Source of the DNA: Papio anubis
Lineage: Eukaryota > Chordata > Mammalia > Primates > Cercopithecidae
Direction: 5' to 3'
DNA length: 64,000 bases
Assembly: GCF_008728515.1 (NCBI RefSeq)
Contig: NC_044990.1
Location: 12,235,156-12,299,155 of the forward strand
The position numbers were made by a program, and so were the translations under genes. Shown piece after piece: positions 45,641 through 58,900 of the stretch. Every line of letters starts with the position of its first letter. The stretch's first letter is position 1. The notes under the pieces were generated by a model. That model had not been told where the DNA came from. It ran no database searches and saw only the letters and a list, made by a program, of their open reading frames with translations.

Positions 45641-47914
45641 TACCATGAGTGAATGAATAAATAAAAGGGACCTTCAGTTACTAAATCAGAGAGAAGAGGT
45701 TGCAGATTCTCTCCTTCTCATTATGCATCATAACGTTCTTGCTTGGTGAAAATTTGTGCTATGCATTAGAGATTCGACAGGGCACAGAATGTAACAAGTA
45801 CGTTTTTCTACTGCCTTTTCCATTCTGTTGGCAGACAAAATCCCTGGCATGTGAGGGTACATTTCTCCCCACTTTGGATATTATGTTCAGAGCTTGGTTA
45901 CGGGCAGTGGAAGTTAGCCTAGTGCCTGCCTGACTAAATAGTGGAAAATACATTTCAGAACGTGACAGGTCAGGACATACTCACATCCTTCTGGGAATCA
46001 GCTTTCTTCATTTATATTTACCAGTCTTCACTGGAAGTGCAAATACCTTACCAAGAAAGGAAGACACTGTGGTATTTCAACTTCCCTTTATGTTATACAC
46101 AAATGTCATCCTTTAGAGTCACAGCTTTTCCCAGCACATTCTCCTTCCAGTTTAATTTTTCCTGTCTTTGTTCTTTAGCAATCTCTTTATCCTCCCTTCC
46201 CTGGTCTGTGTTGCACATCATCTACTGTATATTTGGTAGAGCATGTCAGAATTCCTCGTATCTGCCACTTCAGCTGAACTTGGAAAACACTGGGGTGATT
46301 ACTAATTTATTGCTGTCTTCTGCTAAGTGCTTAATGCAAGCTTAATAAAAATCAGTGGCTGTGTGTGCCTTTCCTTTGTAGGAATATACTTCTGATAGAT
46401 GACTAGGTTAGGTCATTGTCAGATGATTTATGGAAAATCTAGGATAATCTACCACCACCATTTTATTGGTGTCATGAAAGATGCTAATGGTCATATAAGT
46501 GGAAGTAGAAGCAGAAAAATGTAGGTGCTGTACACCCTCTCTTCAAAAGGCTCATTGTGAGCAAAGAGGTTAATAGTATGGAATGGGGACATCTTGCTTG
46601 ATCACAGTAACATCCCAAGAGAATTAAAGTTAGGATGCTAAATGCATTTCTAACCAGGAGGCCAATGTTTACAGGTTCTCAGCCATCAGGCTTTATCTCC
46701 TCATTTTGGGTAACAAAGAAGTACTTGTCATTTGTCTCGCCATCCACAGGCCCCACCCAGAGTGCCTGACCTCCCGCCCCTTCCCTGTGGGAGAAGGGCT
46801 TTCTCCTACAAAAGGAGACCACTTGTGAGGGATGGTTAAACCCATCTGTCTGCACTAAGAGAGAACTAGACCCTTTCAACACAATAATTTCATCTTTCTC
46901 TTTTAAGCTCTCCTCACACAGTATGGCATAATGAAATCACAAACTGCCCCGAGTTCATCTTTTTCTGGAACCACACAGAATGTTTCTGTCCTCTGGCAGA
47001 CAATCTCTGCAGTCTCTGTTCAATGTCAGCGTGTGCAGGAGATGGCCTCTCCCAGCCTCAACCCAAGCATCAGCACGACAGTCAGTCATCAGCTAAAGGA
47101 AGGATGTGGTTCACTTCATTATAACTTCTAGAAATTTGACATTTCTTCCTAATCATGGCTTTCCTATTTCAACTACTCAAAATTTGCATGCTAACTTTTA
47201 GGCTTTAAAACAGTTTTTTAAAAGACGCTCTTTAATTTGTTAATTCTACCGTTACAGTGCCTATGGTTTCATCTATTTTACGGCAACATTTCTGACTTGT
47301 AATATTTGACTTCTTCAAAATATTGGGACATAGCAAGATTTACTATATCATTTATTTCATTATACATAACTTAATAGATATCTTCAGCCTTTTAAATTAA
47401 ATTTAGAAAATTCCTTAGCAGAGTAAGCTCCTGTCAGGGAAAATAAGTGCCGTTTGCCATAATAAAATGCGTGCGTGGGACAGATAATAGGTAGAAACTG
47501 TTTCCACCCTTGCTGTTGTACTTTTTCCCATTTCCTTTTTTACTTGTCAGAAGTAGACATCAGAATCCATGTTTTTAACTGGGATTTCATCTGATTGTCC
47601 ACGCTCTAGAGACAGCATAGCCTGCTCAAATGCACTTCTGCTATTGACTTTCCATTGCATCTTTATAAGATCCAGTCATCCAGGCAGGCTGCTCCGTGGG
47701 CAGCACTTCAGCAATGATGAGGCTGCTGTTCCCAAGAAACAAAGGGAAGGTGGGAAGAGGCTCCCACTGAGAAACAAGTTAAGATAGCTCTTGATTTTGG
47801 CAAGCATAGAAAGAGGTAGGTTTGTCTGGAAAGAAAATTTTCAAAAAATAAAGAAGAGCTGATCTTTTTACTGTCTCCATAGTTTTCCCTTTTTGAGACT
47901 GCCAGATGGGTGGA
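45641..47914. other. Long unique stretch without recognised genes
   Basis: About 2.3 kb. Frames at 45700-46345, 46931-47131 and 47569-47787 show no known domain; the frame at 45941 has no ATG start. No abundant repeat recognised. Confidence 0.5.
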
Positions 47915-48000
47915 ATCATATAAAATGTAGCCTTTTCATATTGGCTTCTTTCACTTAGTAATATGCACTTAAGTTTCCTTATGTCTTTTCTTGGCTTGAT
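47915..48000 (-). mobile_element. Short L1M fragment, reverse
   Basis: gggtggaatcatataaaatg, ggcttctttcacttagtaat and atgcacttaagtttccttat are the antisense L1 ORF2-end words. It abuts an opposite-facing L1. Confidence 0.7.
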
Positions 48001-51000
48001 GGAGAAACAACAATTATCAAGTGCTGAAAGAAATGGATCATCAACCCAGAATCCTATATCAGCAAATATATTCTTCAGAAATGAATGAGAAATAAAGACA
48101 TTATCAAATGAAGAAAAAAATAAAAGAATTTGTCAAAAGCAAACCTACCCTAATAGAATGACTAAAGGAAACTCTCTAAACAGAAACGAATAATGAAAGA
48201 AGGAAGGAAGGAAAAACATGTTAACCAAAAATATGGGTAAATATGATAAGACTTTCATTCTCTTCTTGTGTCTTCCACATTCCGTTGATGGTTGAAACAA
48301 AACTTATGCCACTGTCTAATGTGGTTCTCAATGTAAACTGAGAAAATATTTAAGTTCTAAATGTAAATTGAGAAAAGACTTTACCTTCCATAATAAAAAT
48401 GGAGGAGAGAAAAGGGAAGTACAGGAAGATAAGGGTTCTGTACTTCACACACTGGCAAAATGACACCAGTAAACTGCAATGTCATAGAAATATGGTGTAT
48501 GCCTAGAGCAACTACTAAAATAGCTATGCAAAGAGATACCCTCAAAAACACTATAGAAAGAGCAAAATGAATTCCAAAATATTTTCAAGTAACACACAAG
48601 AATGTAGGAAAAAGAAAACAGAGAAAAACAGAGTAAGTGGAAAACAAAAATTATAATGGCACAATTAAGCTCTAATATATCAATAATTACATTGAACATC
48701 GTGATCTAAATATACTAATTAAAAGACAATAAGTGAAAGAATTGTTTTTACAAAAGAACCACTTTATGCTGTCTATAAGAAAAATACTTCAAATATAACG
48801 ATACAGGCAGGTTGAAAGCAAAATAATGAAAGAATATACCATACAAACATTAATTGAAAGAAAAAAACTATAGTAATATGAAACTGAGTTGGATACAGTG
48901 ACAAAAAAATGATCAGAGTCATAGAGGGACACTATGTAAAGAGGGTAAATTCACCAAGAGGACACAGTAATCTTAAATGCATATATGTCAAAAACCAGAG
49001 CTTCAAAATATGTGAAGCAAACATTGATAGAACGAAAAGGAAAAATAGACAAATCTATAATTATAACTGGAGTTAAACACTTTCTCAACCACTGATGGAA
49101 CAAGAGGACAGAAAGTAAGCATGGATATAGAAGAACTCAACAGCACCATCAACTAACAGCATATAATTGACATTTATAGAACACTTCACTCAGCAACAGC
49201 AGAATAGACCTCATCCTGGGCTCTAAAACAAACCATGGCAAATTTAAAACAATTGAAATAATACAAAATGTTTTCTCTGACCACAATGGAATTAAACTAG
49301 AAATTAATAGTGGATAGGTAATGGTAAAATCTCCCAAACACTTGGAAACTAAACAACATACTTCTAAATATTCTATGGCTCAAGGGGAAGGCTCAGGAAA
49401 AGTTTTAAAACATACATTAAATAGAACGAGAAAAAATACAACATATCAAAATTTGTGGGACATAGGTAAAGCCATGAGGGAAACTTGTAAACACTAAATG
49501 CATACATTAGAAATGAGGAAAAGTCTCAAATCAATAATCTAAGATCCCACCTCAAGGATCTAGGGAAAAAAAGCAAAATAAATTGGAGGAAAGCAGAAAG
49601 AAGGAAATAACAAAGATGAGAGCAGAAGTTGATGGAATTAAAAATAGAAAACCAGTAAAGAAAACGAATGAAACAAAGAGTTGGTTCTTTAAAATTGACA
49701 AACATTAAAATTAAAAACTTTTGCTCTGTGAACCTCATGTGAAAAGATGGAAAGCTACAGAGAGGGAGGCTGTATTTCCAAACCACATAGCTAACAAAGG
49801 ACTGGTTTCTAGAGTATAACAGAACTCAAAACTCAAAAGTAAAAATACACAAACAAACAAACAAAAACCCCTACAATCCAGTTAGAAAACAGGCAAAAGA
49901 AATAAACAGACATTTCACTGAAGACGATGTACAGACAGAGAAAATAAGCACATGAGGCCAGGTTCGGTGGCTCATGCCTGTAATCCCAGCGCTTTGGGAG
50001 GTCGAGGCAGGTGGATCACCTGAGGACAGAAGTTCAAGACCAGCCTGCCTAATATGGTGAAACACCCATATCTACCAAAAATACAATAATTAGCTGACCA
50101 TAGTGGCGCATACCTGTAATCCCAGCTACTCGGGAGGCTGAGGCAGGAGAATCACTTGAACCCAGGAGGCAGAGGTTGCAGTGAGCCAGGACTGAACCAC
50201 TACACTCCAGTCTGGGGGACAGAGTGAGATTCCCTCTCAAAAAAAAAAAAAAAAAAGAAAAAAAGAAGCAGCAGCACATGAGAAGATGCTCAACAGCATT
50301 GTCCATTAGGGAAAGGCATATTAAAACCAAAATGAGATATTATAACCCACCTATTAAAATGGCTAAAGTTTAAAAATACTGAAAACACTAAATTCTGGCT
50401 AAGATGTAGAGAAACTATATCCCTCTGACATTGCTAGTAGGAATGTAAAATGGTACAGTCAATCTGGTAAACACTTCAGAAATTTCTTCCAGCAATCGTT
50501 TTCCTGTGCATTTATCACACAGAAAAACTTACGTTCACACAAAAACCTCTACATGAATATTTATAGAAGCTTTACTGATGATACTCCCACTGGAAACAAC
50601 TTGGATGTCCTTCAGTGGGTGAATGGTTGAGCAAACTGTGGTGAATCCACATGACAGAATACTATTCAGCTATAAAAGAAAATGAGCTAGTGATACAGGT
50701 AACAACCTAGACGAACCTCTGGAGAATTCGGCTGAAGCGAAAAAGCCAATCTTAAAATGTTATGTATTATATGTTTCATTTATATATCATTTTTGAAAAG
50801 ACAAAATTATAGAAAGAAAAGAATTAGTAGTTGCCAGAAGTTAAGGACAGGTGGGGGTGGGAGGGAAATGGATGTAACTACAGAAAACAAAACAGGAGGA
50901 TCCTTGTGGTGATGCAAATGTTCACTATCTTGACTGTGTCAATGTCAATATCCTAGTTGCAATAGTGTACTATAGTTCTGCAAAACCTTACCACTGGGAG

Positions 51001-51027
51001 AAAATGGCCAAAGGGATATAGAATTAT
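48001..51027 (+). mobile_element. Old L1 (L1ME type) lacking the reverse transcriptase region
   Basis: The left part, 48001-49710, covers the ORF1 tail and endonuclease part of ORF2 (tcaacccagaatcctatatc, ctctgaccacaatggaatta, agagttggttctttaaaatt). At about 49705-49715 the text jumps to the ORF2 C-terminal tail (attaaaaacttttgctctgt, atcacacagaaaaacttacg, gaatactattcagctataaa). The 3' UTR follows (ggtgggggtgggagggaaat, ttgcaatagtgtactatagt). The fingers/palm reverse-transcriptase block is absent. An AluSx lies inside. Confidence 0.8.
49957..50272 (+). mobile_element. AluSx, full dimer with TSD, inside the old L1
   Basis: It starts gccaggttcggtggctcatg. Both arms and a long A tail are present. 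TSD agcacatgag lies at 49947-49956 and 50273-50282. Confidence 0.96.
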
Positions 51028-52014
51028 TAGGATCAGTATTATTAATCCTGTTTTATTAGAAAACATTTTATAGTGATATATATATAGCATGCTTCCATTT
51101 CATCAAGAGCAAACAACAAAGCAACCAACCTCTAGATAGGAATCGTTGGGGTAGAATGTCTATAAAGGTGGTTGCCAGTAAGCCCCGCTTCCCTCTTTTC
51201 CTGTAATTTGTTACATGGCAATAGATATCTGAGACATATTTGTACATATATCAATGTTTATAAAATAGATGACTGTGTATAAAAACATACCTGTCAAGCG
51301 TGGTTGCTGGGCAGTGGCAGTAGAAGTAAGAGGGAAATGATTAACTTATACTTTATATATCTTTATATTGTTTTACTGGTTTCTACAAGTATAGGTTATT
51401 CCATAATTCATAGGACATCAATTAAAGAAAAATTTTACGAGGAAATGAAGATGTTCTCTTTTTGTTAAACTCGGGCTTTGAAAAAGTGTGTTCCTCTCAT
51501 TTCATTTTTATCTCTGTCTTTTGCTGCAGCACTCCGCAGACCTCAATTTCAGATCATTGTGTATAATGTTGGTTTCATAAACACCTTTATAAATCAGTTT
51601 TAAAAATAAAGGCCAAAAGCTTATACATACAAAGTGCCTCTGGATTTGCAACTAAAACATCCTTAATCTTCTTTAAATAAGCTATAAAAACTAAGCGAGA
51701 GATAGTCATTAAGAAAATTGATTTAAAAATATTCTTACTAACGCAATCTGTAAGATAGATTAGAAAAGTGCATTAGCTCACATAACATTTTATCAGCCTG
51801 TAAAATTTTCACTAGCTTTCTCTGCTCTTAACAGTGCTATACCAATGATAAATCTCCAGGAAATTTATCAGAAGAATAAGAAAATGATCATGTTTTTGCT
51901 GTGAGTTGCAGTTTTCATTTGTATTACTTTTCATATTTATTGAATGCTTGATTTTTTAAAGATCTTTCTGAATTTCTTATAGGCCCTGAAACTCCTGGCC
52001 AAGGCCATTTTCAT
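51028..52014. other. Unassigned AT-rich sequence
   Basis: About 990 bp. An atatatata word at 51079 and otherwise no recognised feature. Confidence 0.5.
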
Positions 52015-52445
52015 TAAATCAGTTCAACAGATTTATATCCATAGTGTGTACTAAGCGCTAGATACTATGCCAGGTGTTTGAAGAAAGAAAATCGGAAAAT
52101 TAAAAAGAAAAGAAAAAGCAGAGGAATGATCAATCACTGGATATCAATCTAGTAAGAAAAGTAAGTGAAACATTTTCAAAAGCTATATAATGTGCTGGTG
52201 GTAAAGCCACAAAGACTAGACAAAGTAGATTCCTTTTGAGCTAGTTGTAAGGGTGGTAAGATTGAGTAGGAGTTTGGCAGGCAAATGAGATAAGGAACTG
52301 TATTCCAGATAGACTGGAAGTGTGCAGAGTAACAAGGAAGTATAGAAGAGCGTAATGTGATTGAAGAAGAAAATGTAGTTGGTGAGGATGTAGTCTGTAG
52401 TTTCTGAGGGACAAGGATTGGAAATGACAAGAACACAGGCTATTT
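52015..52445 (-). mobile_element. L2 3' end, reverse
   Basis: agttcaacagatttatatcc, gtactaagcgctagatacta, then gagtaggagtttggcaggca, gtattccagatagactggaa and gtgtgcagagtaacaaggaa follow the reverse L2 order, from terminus into the pre-terminal region. Confidence 0.7.
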
Positions 52446-52449
52446 TAAA

Positions 52450-53798
52450 ATTTAAAACACAGGTTCTTTTACAACAAGAGTGTCATTTCAATAGGGGGAA
52501 AATGGTATTTTCAAGTAATGCTGGAACTAGATCTTCACATGCAAAAGATTACTGAGATTCCTTCTCTAGACTGTACACAAAAATTAATTCCAAGTGGACT
52601 GCAGACCTAAACGTAAATGCTAAAACTACAAGACTCTTACAAGAAAACATAGGAACAAATCTCTATGATCTTGGGGTTAGTTAGGCAAAGCCTTCTCAGA
52701 CATGATCTAAAAAATATAAGCAACAAGAGAAAAAAATAGGTAAATTGGAATTTATGAGCATTTAAAAAATTTGTAATCCAAAGGAAATCATCAAGAAAGT
52801 TAAAAGACAACACTAAGAATGGAAGAAAATATTTGCAAATCATAGTGTATCTGATAGGGAATTGTATACAAGACTGTATAAAGAATTGCTATACTTCAAC
52901 ATTTTTAAAAGACAACCCAATTTTAAAATGGGCTTTTAAAAGTGACCAAAAACAAGGAATTGAACAGATATTTCTTCAAGGAAGATACACAAGTGACCAA
53001 CAGGCACACAAAAAGATGCTTGACATCATTAGTCATTAGAAAAATGCCAGTCAAAACCACAATGAAATAATAATTTCATATCCACTGGGATGACTATAAT
53101 AAAAAAGACAAATAATAATAAGTGTTGGTGAGGATGTCAAGAAATTGGAACCCATATACATTGCTGGTGGGAATTTAAACTGGTGCAGCCCCTTTGGAAA
53201 TAGTTTGGCTTCCCCTTCAAAAGGTTAAACACAAAATTACCATCGTGCCCAGCATTCCAAGTATATACCCACAAGAAATAGAAACATGTTCACACAAAAA
53301 CCAGTGGATGAATGTTCATAGTGGCATTATTCACAGTAGTCAAAAAGTGGGAACAGTCCAAATATTCACAAACTGATGAACAGATAATCTCAGTGTAGTA
53401 TGTCCATATAATGCAATATTATCCCAGAATAAAAAGAAATAAAGTATGGATTCATGCTGCAACATGAATGAGCCTTGAAAATGTTATGCTGAGAGAGTAG
53501 CCAGTTGAAAAGACCACATACTGTAAGATCCTGTTTATACAAAATGTCCAGAATAGGCAAATATGTAGAGATACAAAGTATATCAGTGGTTTTCAGGGAC
53601 TAGGTGGTAAGATTGAGGGGGAAATGGGCATTGACTGCTAATGGGTGAGGGATTTCCTTTTCGTCCTGCTGAAAATGTTCTAATATTGATTATGGCGATA
53701 GCAGCAAAACTCTGTGAATATACTAAAAATTATTGATTTATACATTTTAAATGGGTGAATTATAAACTATATCGCAATAAGGCTGTTTAAAAAAACCT
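52450..53798 (+). mobile_element. L1M LINE 3' half (L1MC/MB type)
   Basis: ORF2 tail words are ctagactgtacacaaaaatt, gttaggcaaagccttctcag, caaaaccacaatgaaataat and ccaagtatatacccacaaga. The 3' UTR has atcagtggttttcagggact, gaaatgggcattgactgcta and ttttaaatgggtgaattata. The terminus atcgcaataaggctgttt abuts the younger full-length L1. Confidence 0.87.
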
Positions 53799-53804
53799 GT
53801 TATA

Positions 53805-54841
53805 GATCTTCGTCCAAGATGGCCGAATAGGAACACTTCCAGTCTGCAGTCCCCAGCATATTCTACGCAGAAGACGGGTGATTTCTGCATCTCCAACTGA
53901 GGTACCTGGTTCATCTCATTGGGATTGGTTGGACAGTGGGTGCAGCCCATGGAGGGCAAGCCGAAGCAGGGCGGGCCATCACCTCACCTGGGAAGTGCAA
54001 GGGTTGGAGGATTTCCCTTTCCTAGCCAATGGAAGCTGTGACAGACTGTACCTGGAAAAATGGGACACATCTGCCCAAATAATGTGCTTTTCCCATGGTC
54101 TTAGCAACCAGCAGATCAGGATATTCTCTCCCATGCCTGGCTCAGCTGGTCCCACGCCCACGGAGCCTTGCTCACGGCTAGCGCAGCAGTCTGAGATTGA
54201 CCTATGAGGCTGCAGCTGGGGGTGGGGAGGGGCATCTGCCATTGCTGAGGCTTGAGTAGGTAAACAAAGCAGCTGGGAAGCTCAAACTGGGCAGAGCCCA
54301 CTGCAGCTCAGCAAGGCCTACTGCCTCTATAGACTTCACCTCTGTGGGCAGTGCATAGCTGAACAAAAGGCAGCAGAAAATTCTGCAGACTTAAACGTCC
54401 CTGTCTGACAGCTCTGAAGAGAGCAGTGGTTCTCCCAGCATAGTGTTTGAGCTCTGAGAAAGGACAGACTGCCTCCTCAAGTGGATCCCTGACCCCCATG
54501 TAGCCTAACTGGGAGACACCTCCCAGTAGGGGCCGACAGACACTTCATACAGGTGGGTGCCCCTCTGGGATGAAGCTTCCAGGGGAAGGATTAGGCAGCA
54601 ATATTTGCTGCTCTGCAATATTTGCTGTTCTGCAGCCTCCACTGATGATACCTAGGCAAACAAAGTCTGGAGTGAACCTCCAGCAAACTCCAACATACCT
54701 GCTGCTGAGGGACTTGATTGTTAGAAGGAAAACTAACAAACAGAAAGGAATAGCATCAACATCAACCAAAAGGACATCCATACCAAAACCTCATCTGTAG
54801 ATCACCAACATCAAAGACCAAAGGTAGATAAAACTACAAAG
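53805..54841 (+). promoter_or_regulatory. L1 5' UTR with internal promoter and YY1 site
   Basis: The first bases hold ccaagatggccg (53814-53825), the YY1-binding element of the L1 internal RNA polymerase II promoter. The region continues through the CpG-poor, decayed 5' UTR (gcagaagacgggtgatttct, gtaaacaaagcagctgggaa, gacagctctgaagagagcag). The block 54553-54710 (gatgaagcttccaggggaag, tttgctgttctgcagcctcc, caggcaaaca-like) is a segment present in older L1PA and missing from the youngest. A 17-base word ctctgcaatatttgctg is duplicated near 54605-54635. Confidence 0.85.
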
Positions 54842-55862
54842 ATGGGGAGAAACCAGAGCAGAAAAGCTAAAAATTCTACAAACCAGAGTGCCTCTTCTCC
54901 TTCAAAGGATTGCAACTCCTCGCCAGCAATGGAACAAAGCTGGATGGAGAATGACTTTGACGAGTTGACAGAAGTAGGCTTCAGAAAGTTGGTAATAACA
55001 AACTTCTCCGAGCTAAAGAAAAATGTTCTAACCCATTGCAAGGGAGTTAAAAACCTTGAAAAAAGGTTAGACAAATGGGTAATTAGAATAAACAGTGTAG
55101 AGAAGACCTCAAGTGATCTGATGGAGCTGAAAACCATGGCACAAGAACTTCGTGATGCATGCACAAGCTTCAATAGCCAATTTGATCAAGTGGAAGAAAG
55201 GATATCAGTGATTGAAGATCAAATTAATGAAATAAAGCAAGAAGACAAGTTTAAAGAAAAAAGAGTTAAAAGAAATGAACAAAGCCTCCAAGAAATATGG
55301 GACTATGTGAAAAGACCAAATCTGCATTTGTTTGGTGTACCTGAAGTGATGGGGAGAATGGATCCAGGTTGAAAAACACTCTTCAGGATATTATCCAGGA
55401 GAACTTCCCCAACCTAGCAAGGCAGGCCAACATTCAAATTCAGGGAATACAGAGACCACCACAAAGATACTCCTCGAGAAGAGCAACCCCAAGACACATA
55501 ATTGTCAGATTCCCCAAGGTTGAAATGAAGGAAAAAGTGTTAAGAGCAGCCAAAGAAAAAGGTCGGGTTACCTACAAAGGGAAGCCCATCAGACTAACAG
55601 CAGATCTCGCAGCGGAAGCCCTACAAGCCAGAAGAAATTGGGGACCAATATTCAACGTTCTTAAAAGAATTTTCAACCCAGAATTTCATATCCAGCCAAA
55701 CTAAGCTACGTAAGTGAAGGAGAAATAAAATCCTTTACAGACAAGCAAATGTTACAGATTTTGTCACCACCAGGCCTGCCTTACAAGAGCTCCTGAAGGA
55801 AGCACTAAATTTGGAAAGGAACAAAGAGTACCAGCCACTGCAAAAACATGCCAAATGGTAAA
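54842..55862 (+). pseudogene. L1 ORF1 (RNA-binding chaperone), frameshifted
   Basis: ORF1p coats L1 RNA as a coiled-coil trimer. The reading frame opens at a true ATG (MGRNQSRKAKNSTNQ) and shows the coiled-coil part (LEKRLDKWVIRINSVEK, about residues 70-150), then LQEIWDYVKRPNLHLFGVPE of the RRM region. A one-base loss near 55344 breaks it, and the frame ends at 55372. The RRM/C-terminal part continues in another frame from 55369 (TLQDIIQENFPNLARQANIQ, RRATPRHIIVRFPKVEMKEK). A 4-base loss near 55667 breaks it again, ending at 55704. The normal length is about 338 residues. There is no intact protein. Confidence 0.95.
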
Positions 55863-55924
55863 GACCATTGCTGCTATGAAGAGACTGCATCAATTAACGG
55901 GCAAAATAACTGGCTAACATCATA

Positions 55925-58900
55925 ACGACAGGATCAAATTCACACCTAACAATATTAACCTTAAATGTAAATGGGTTAAATGCCCCAGTTAAAAGACACA
56001 GACTGGCAAATTGGATAAAGAGTCAAGACCCATCAGTGTGCTGTATTCAGGAGACCCATCTCATGTGCAGAGACACACATAGGCTCAAAATGAAGGGATG
56101 GAGGAAGTTCTAACAAGCAAATGGAAGCAAAAAAAAAAAAGCAGGGGGTGCTATCCTAGTCTCTGATAAAGCAGACTTTAAACCAACAAAGATTAAAAGA
56201 GACAAAGATGGCCATTACATAATGGTAAAGGGATCAATTCAAAAAGAGCTAACTATCCTAAATATATATGCACCCAATACAGGAGCACCCAGGTTTATAA
56301 AGCAAGTCCTTAGAGACCTACAAAGAGACTTAGACTCCCACTCTATAACAACGGGAGACTTTAACACCCCACTGTCAATATGAGACAGATCAACGAGACA
56401 GAAGGTTAACAAAGATATCCAGGACTTGAACTCAGCTCTGCACCAAATGGATCTAATAGACATCGACAGTACTCGCCACCCCAAATCAACAGAATATACA
56501 TTCTTCTCAGCATCACATTGCACTTGTTCCAAAATTGACCACATAGTTGAAAGTAAAGCACTCCTCAGCAAATGTAAAAGAACAGAAATCACAACAAACT
56601 GTCTCTCAGACCACAGTGCAATCAAATTAGAAGTCAGGATTAAGAAACTCACTGAAAACCACACAACTACATGTAAACTGAACAACCTGCTCCTGAATGA
56701 CTACTGAGTATATAACGAAATGAAGGCAGAAATAAAGATGTTCTTTGAGACCAATGAGAACAAAGACACAACATACCAGAATCTCTGGGACACATTTAAA
56801 GCAGTGTGTAGAGGGAAATTTATAGCACTAAATGCCCACAAGAGAAAGCAGGAAAGATCTAAAATTGACACCCTAACACCACAATTAAAAGAACTAGAGA
56901 AGCAAGAGCAAACACATTCAAAAGCTAGAAGATGGCAAGAAATAACTAAGATCAGAGCAGAACTGAAGGAAATAGAGACATAAAAAACCTTTCAAAAAAT
57001 CAATGAATCCAGGAGATCGATTTTTGAAAAGATCAACAAAATGATAGATTGCTAGCAAGACTAATAAAGAAGAAAAGAGAGAAGAATCAAATAGATGCAA
57101 TAAAAAATGATAAAGGGGATATCACCACTGATCCCACAGAAATACAAACTACCATCAGATATTACTATAAACACCTCTACGCAAATAAACCAGAAAATGT
57201 AGAAGAAATGGATAAATTCCTGGACACATACACCCTACCAAGACTAAACCAGGAAGAAGTTGAATCCTTGAATAGACCAATAACAGGTTCTGAAATTAAG
57301 GCAATAATTAATAGCTTACCAGCCAAAGAAAGTCCAGGACCAGATGGATTCACAGCTGAATTCTACCAGAGGTACAAAGAGGAGCTGGTACCATTCCTTC
57401 TGAAACTATTTCAATCAATAGAAAAAGAGGGAATCCTCCCTAACTCACTTTATGAGGCCAGCATCATCCTGATATGAAAGCCTGGCAGAGACACAACAAA
57501 AAAAGAATTTTAGACCAATATCCCTGATGAACATTGATGCGAAAATACTCAGTAAAATACTGGAAAACCGAATTCAGTAGCACATCAAAAAGCTTATCCA
57601 CCACGATCAAGTTGGCTTCATCTCTGGGATGCAAGGCTGGTTCAACATACACAAATCAATAAATGTAATCCATCACATAAACAGATCCAACCACAAAAAC
57701 CACATGATTATCTCAATAGATACAGAAAAGGCCTTCGACAAAATTCAACATCCCTTCATGCTAAAACTCTCAATAAACTAGGTATTGATGGAACGTATCT
57801 GAAAATAATAAGAACTATTTATGACAAACCCACAGCTGCTATCATACTGAATGGGCAAAAACTGCAAGCATTCCCTTTGAAAGCTGGCACGAGACAAGGA
57901 TGTCCTGTCTCACCACTCCTACTCAACATAGTATTGGAAGTTCTGGCCAGGGCAATCAGGCAAGAGAAGGAAATAGAGGGTATTCTATTAGAAAAAGTAG
58001 AAGTCAGACTGTCCCTGTTTGCCGATGACATGATTGTATAATTAGAAAACCCCATCGTCTTAGCCCCAAACCTCCTTAAGCTGAGAAGCAACTTCAGCAA
58101 AGTCTCAGAATACAAAATCAATGTGCAAAAATCACAAGCATTCCTATACACCAATAACAGACAAACAGAGAGTCAAATCATGAGTGAACTCCCATTCACA
58201 ATTGCTTCAAATAGAATAAAATACATAGGAATCCAACTTACAAGGGATGTGAAAGACCTCTTCAAGGAGAACTACAAACCGCTGCTCAATGAAATAAAAG
58301 AGGACACAAACAAATGGAAGAACATTCCATGCTCATGGATAGGAAGACTCAATATCATGAAAATGGCCATACTGCCCAAGGTAACTTATAGATTCAATGC
58401 CATCCCCGTCAAACTACCAATGACTTTCTTCACAGAATTGGAAACAACTACTTTAAAGTTCATATGGAACCAAAAAAGAGCCCATATTGCCAAGACAATC
58501 CTAAGCAAAAAGAACAAAGCTGGAGGCATCATGCCACCTGACTTCAAACTATACTACAAGGCTACAGTAACCAAAACAGCATGGTACTGGTACCCAAACA
58601 GAGATATAGAGCAATGGAACAGAACAGAGGTCTCAGAAATAACACCACACATCTACAACAATCTGATCTTTGACAAACCTGACAAAAACTAGAAATGGGG
58701 AAAGGATTCCCTATTTAATAAATGATGTTGGGTAAACTGGCTAGCCTTATGTAGAAAGCTGAAACTGGATCCCCTCCTTATATCTTATACAAAAATTAAT
58801 TCAATATGGATTAAAGACTTAAATGTTAGACCTAAAAACATAAAAAACTCTAGAAGAAAACCTAGGCAATACCATTCAGGACATAGGCATGAGCAAACAC

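Noticed and set aside
45941..46345. 134-codon frame
   Set aside because: It has no ATG start (opens with GTG) and shows no domain, so there is no case for it as a eukaryotic protein.
54842..55372. Intact protein-coding gene
   Set aside because: It is the first part of L1 ORF1 and is cut off by a frameshift, with the rest of the protein in another frame.
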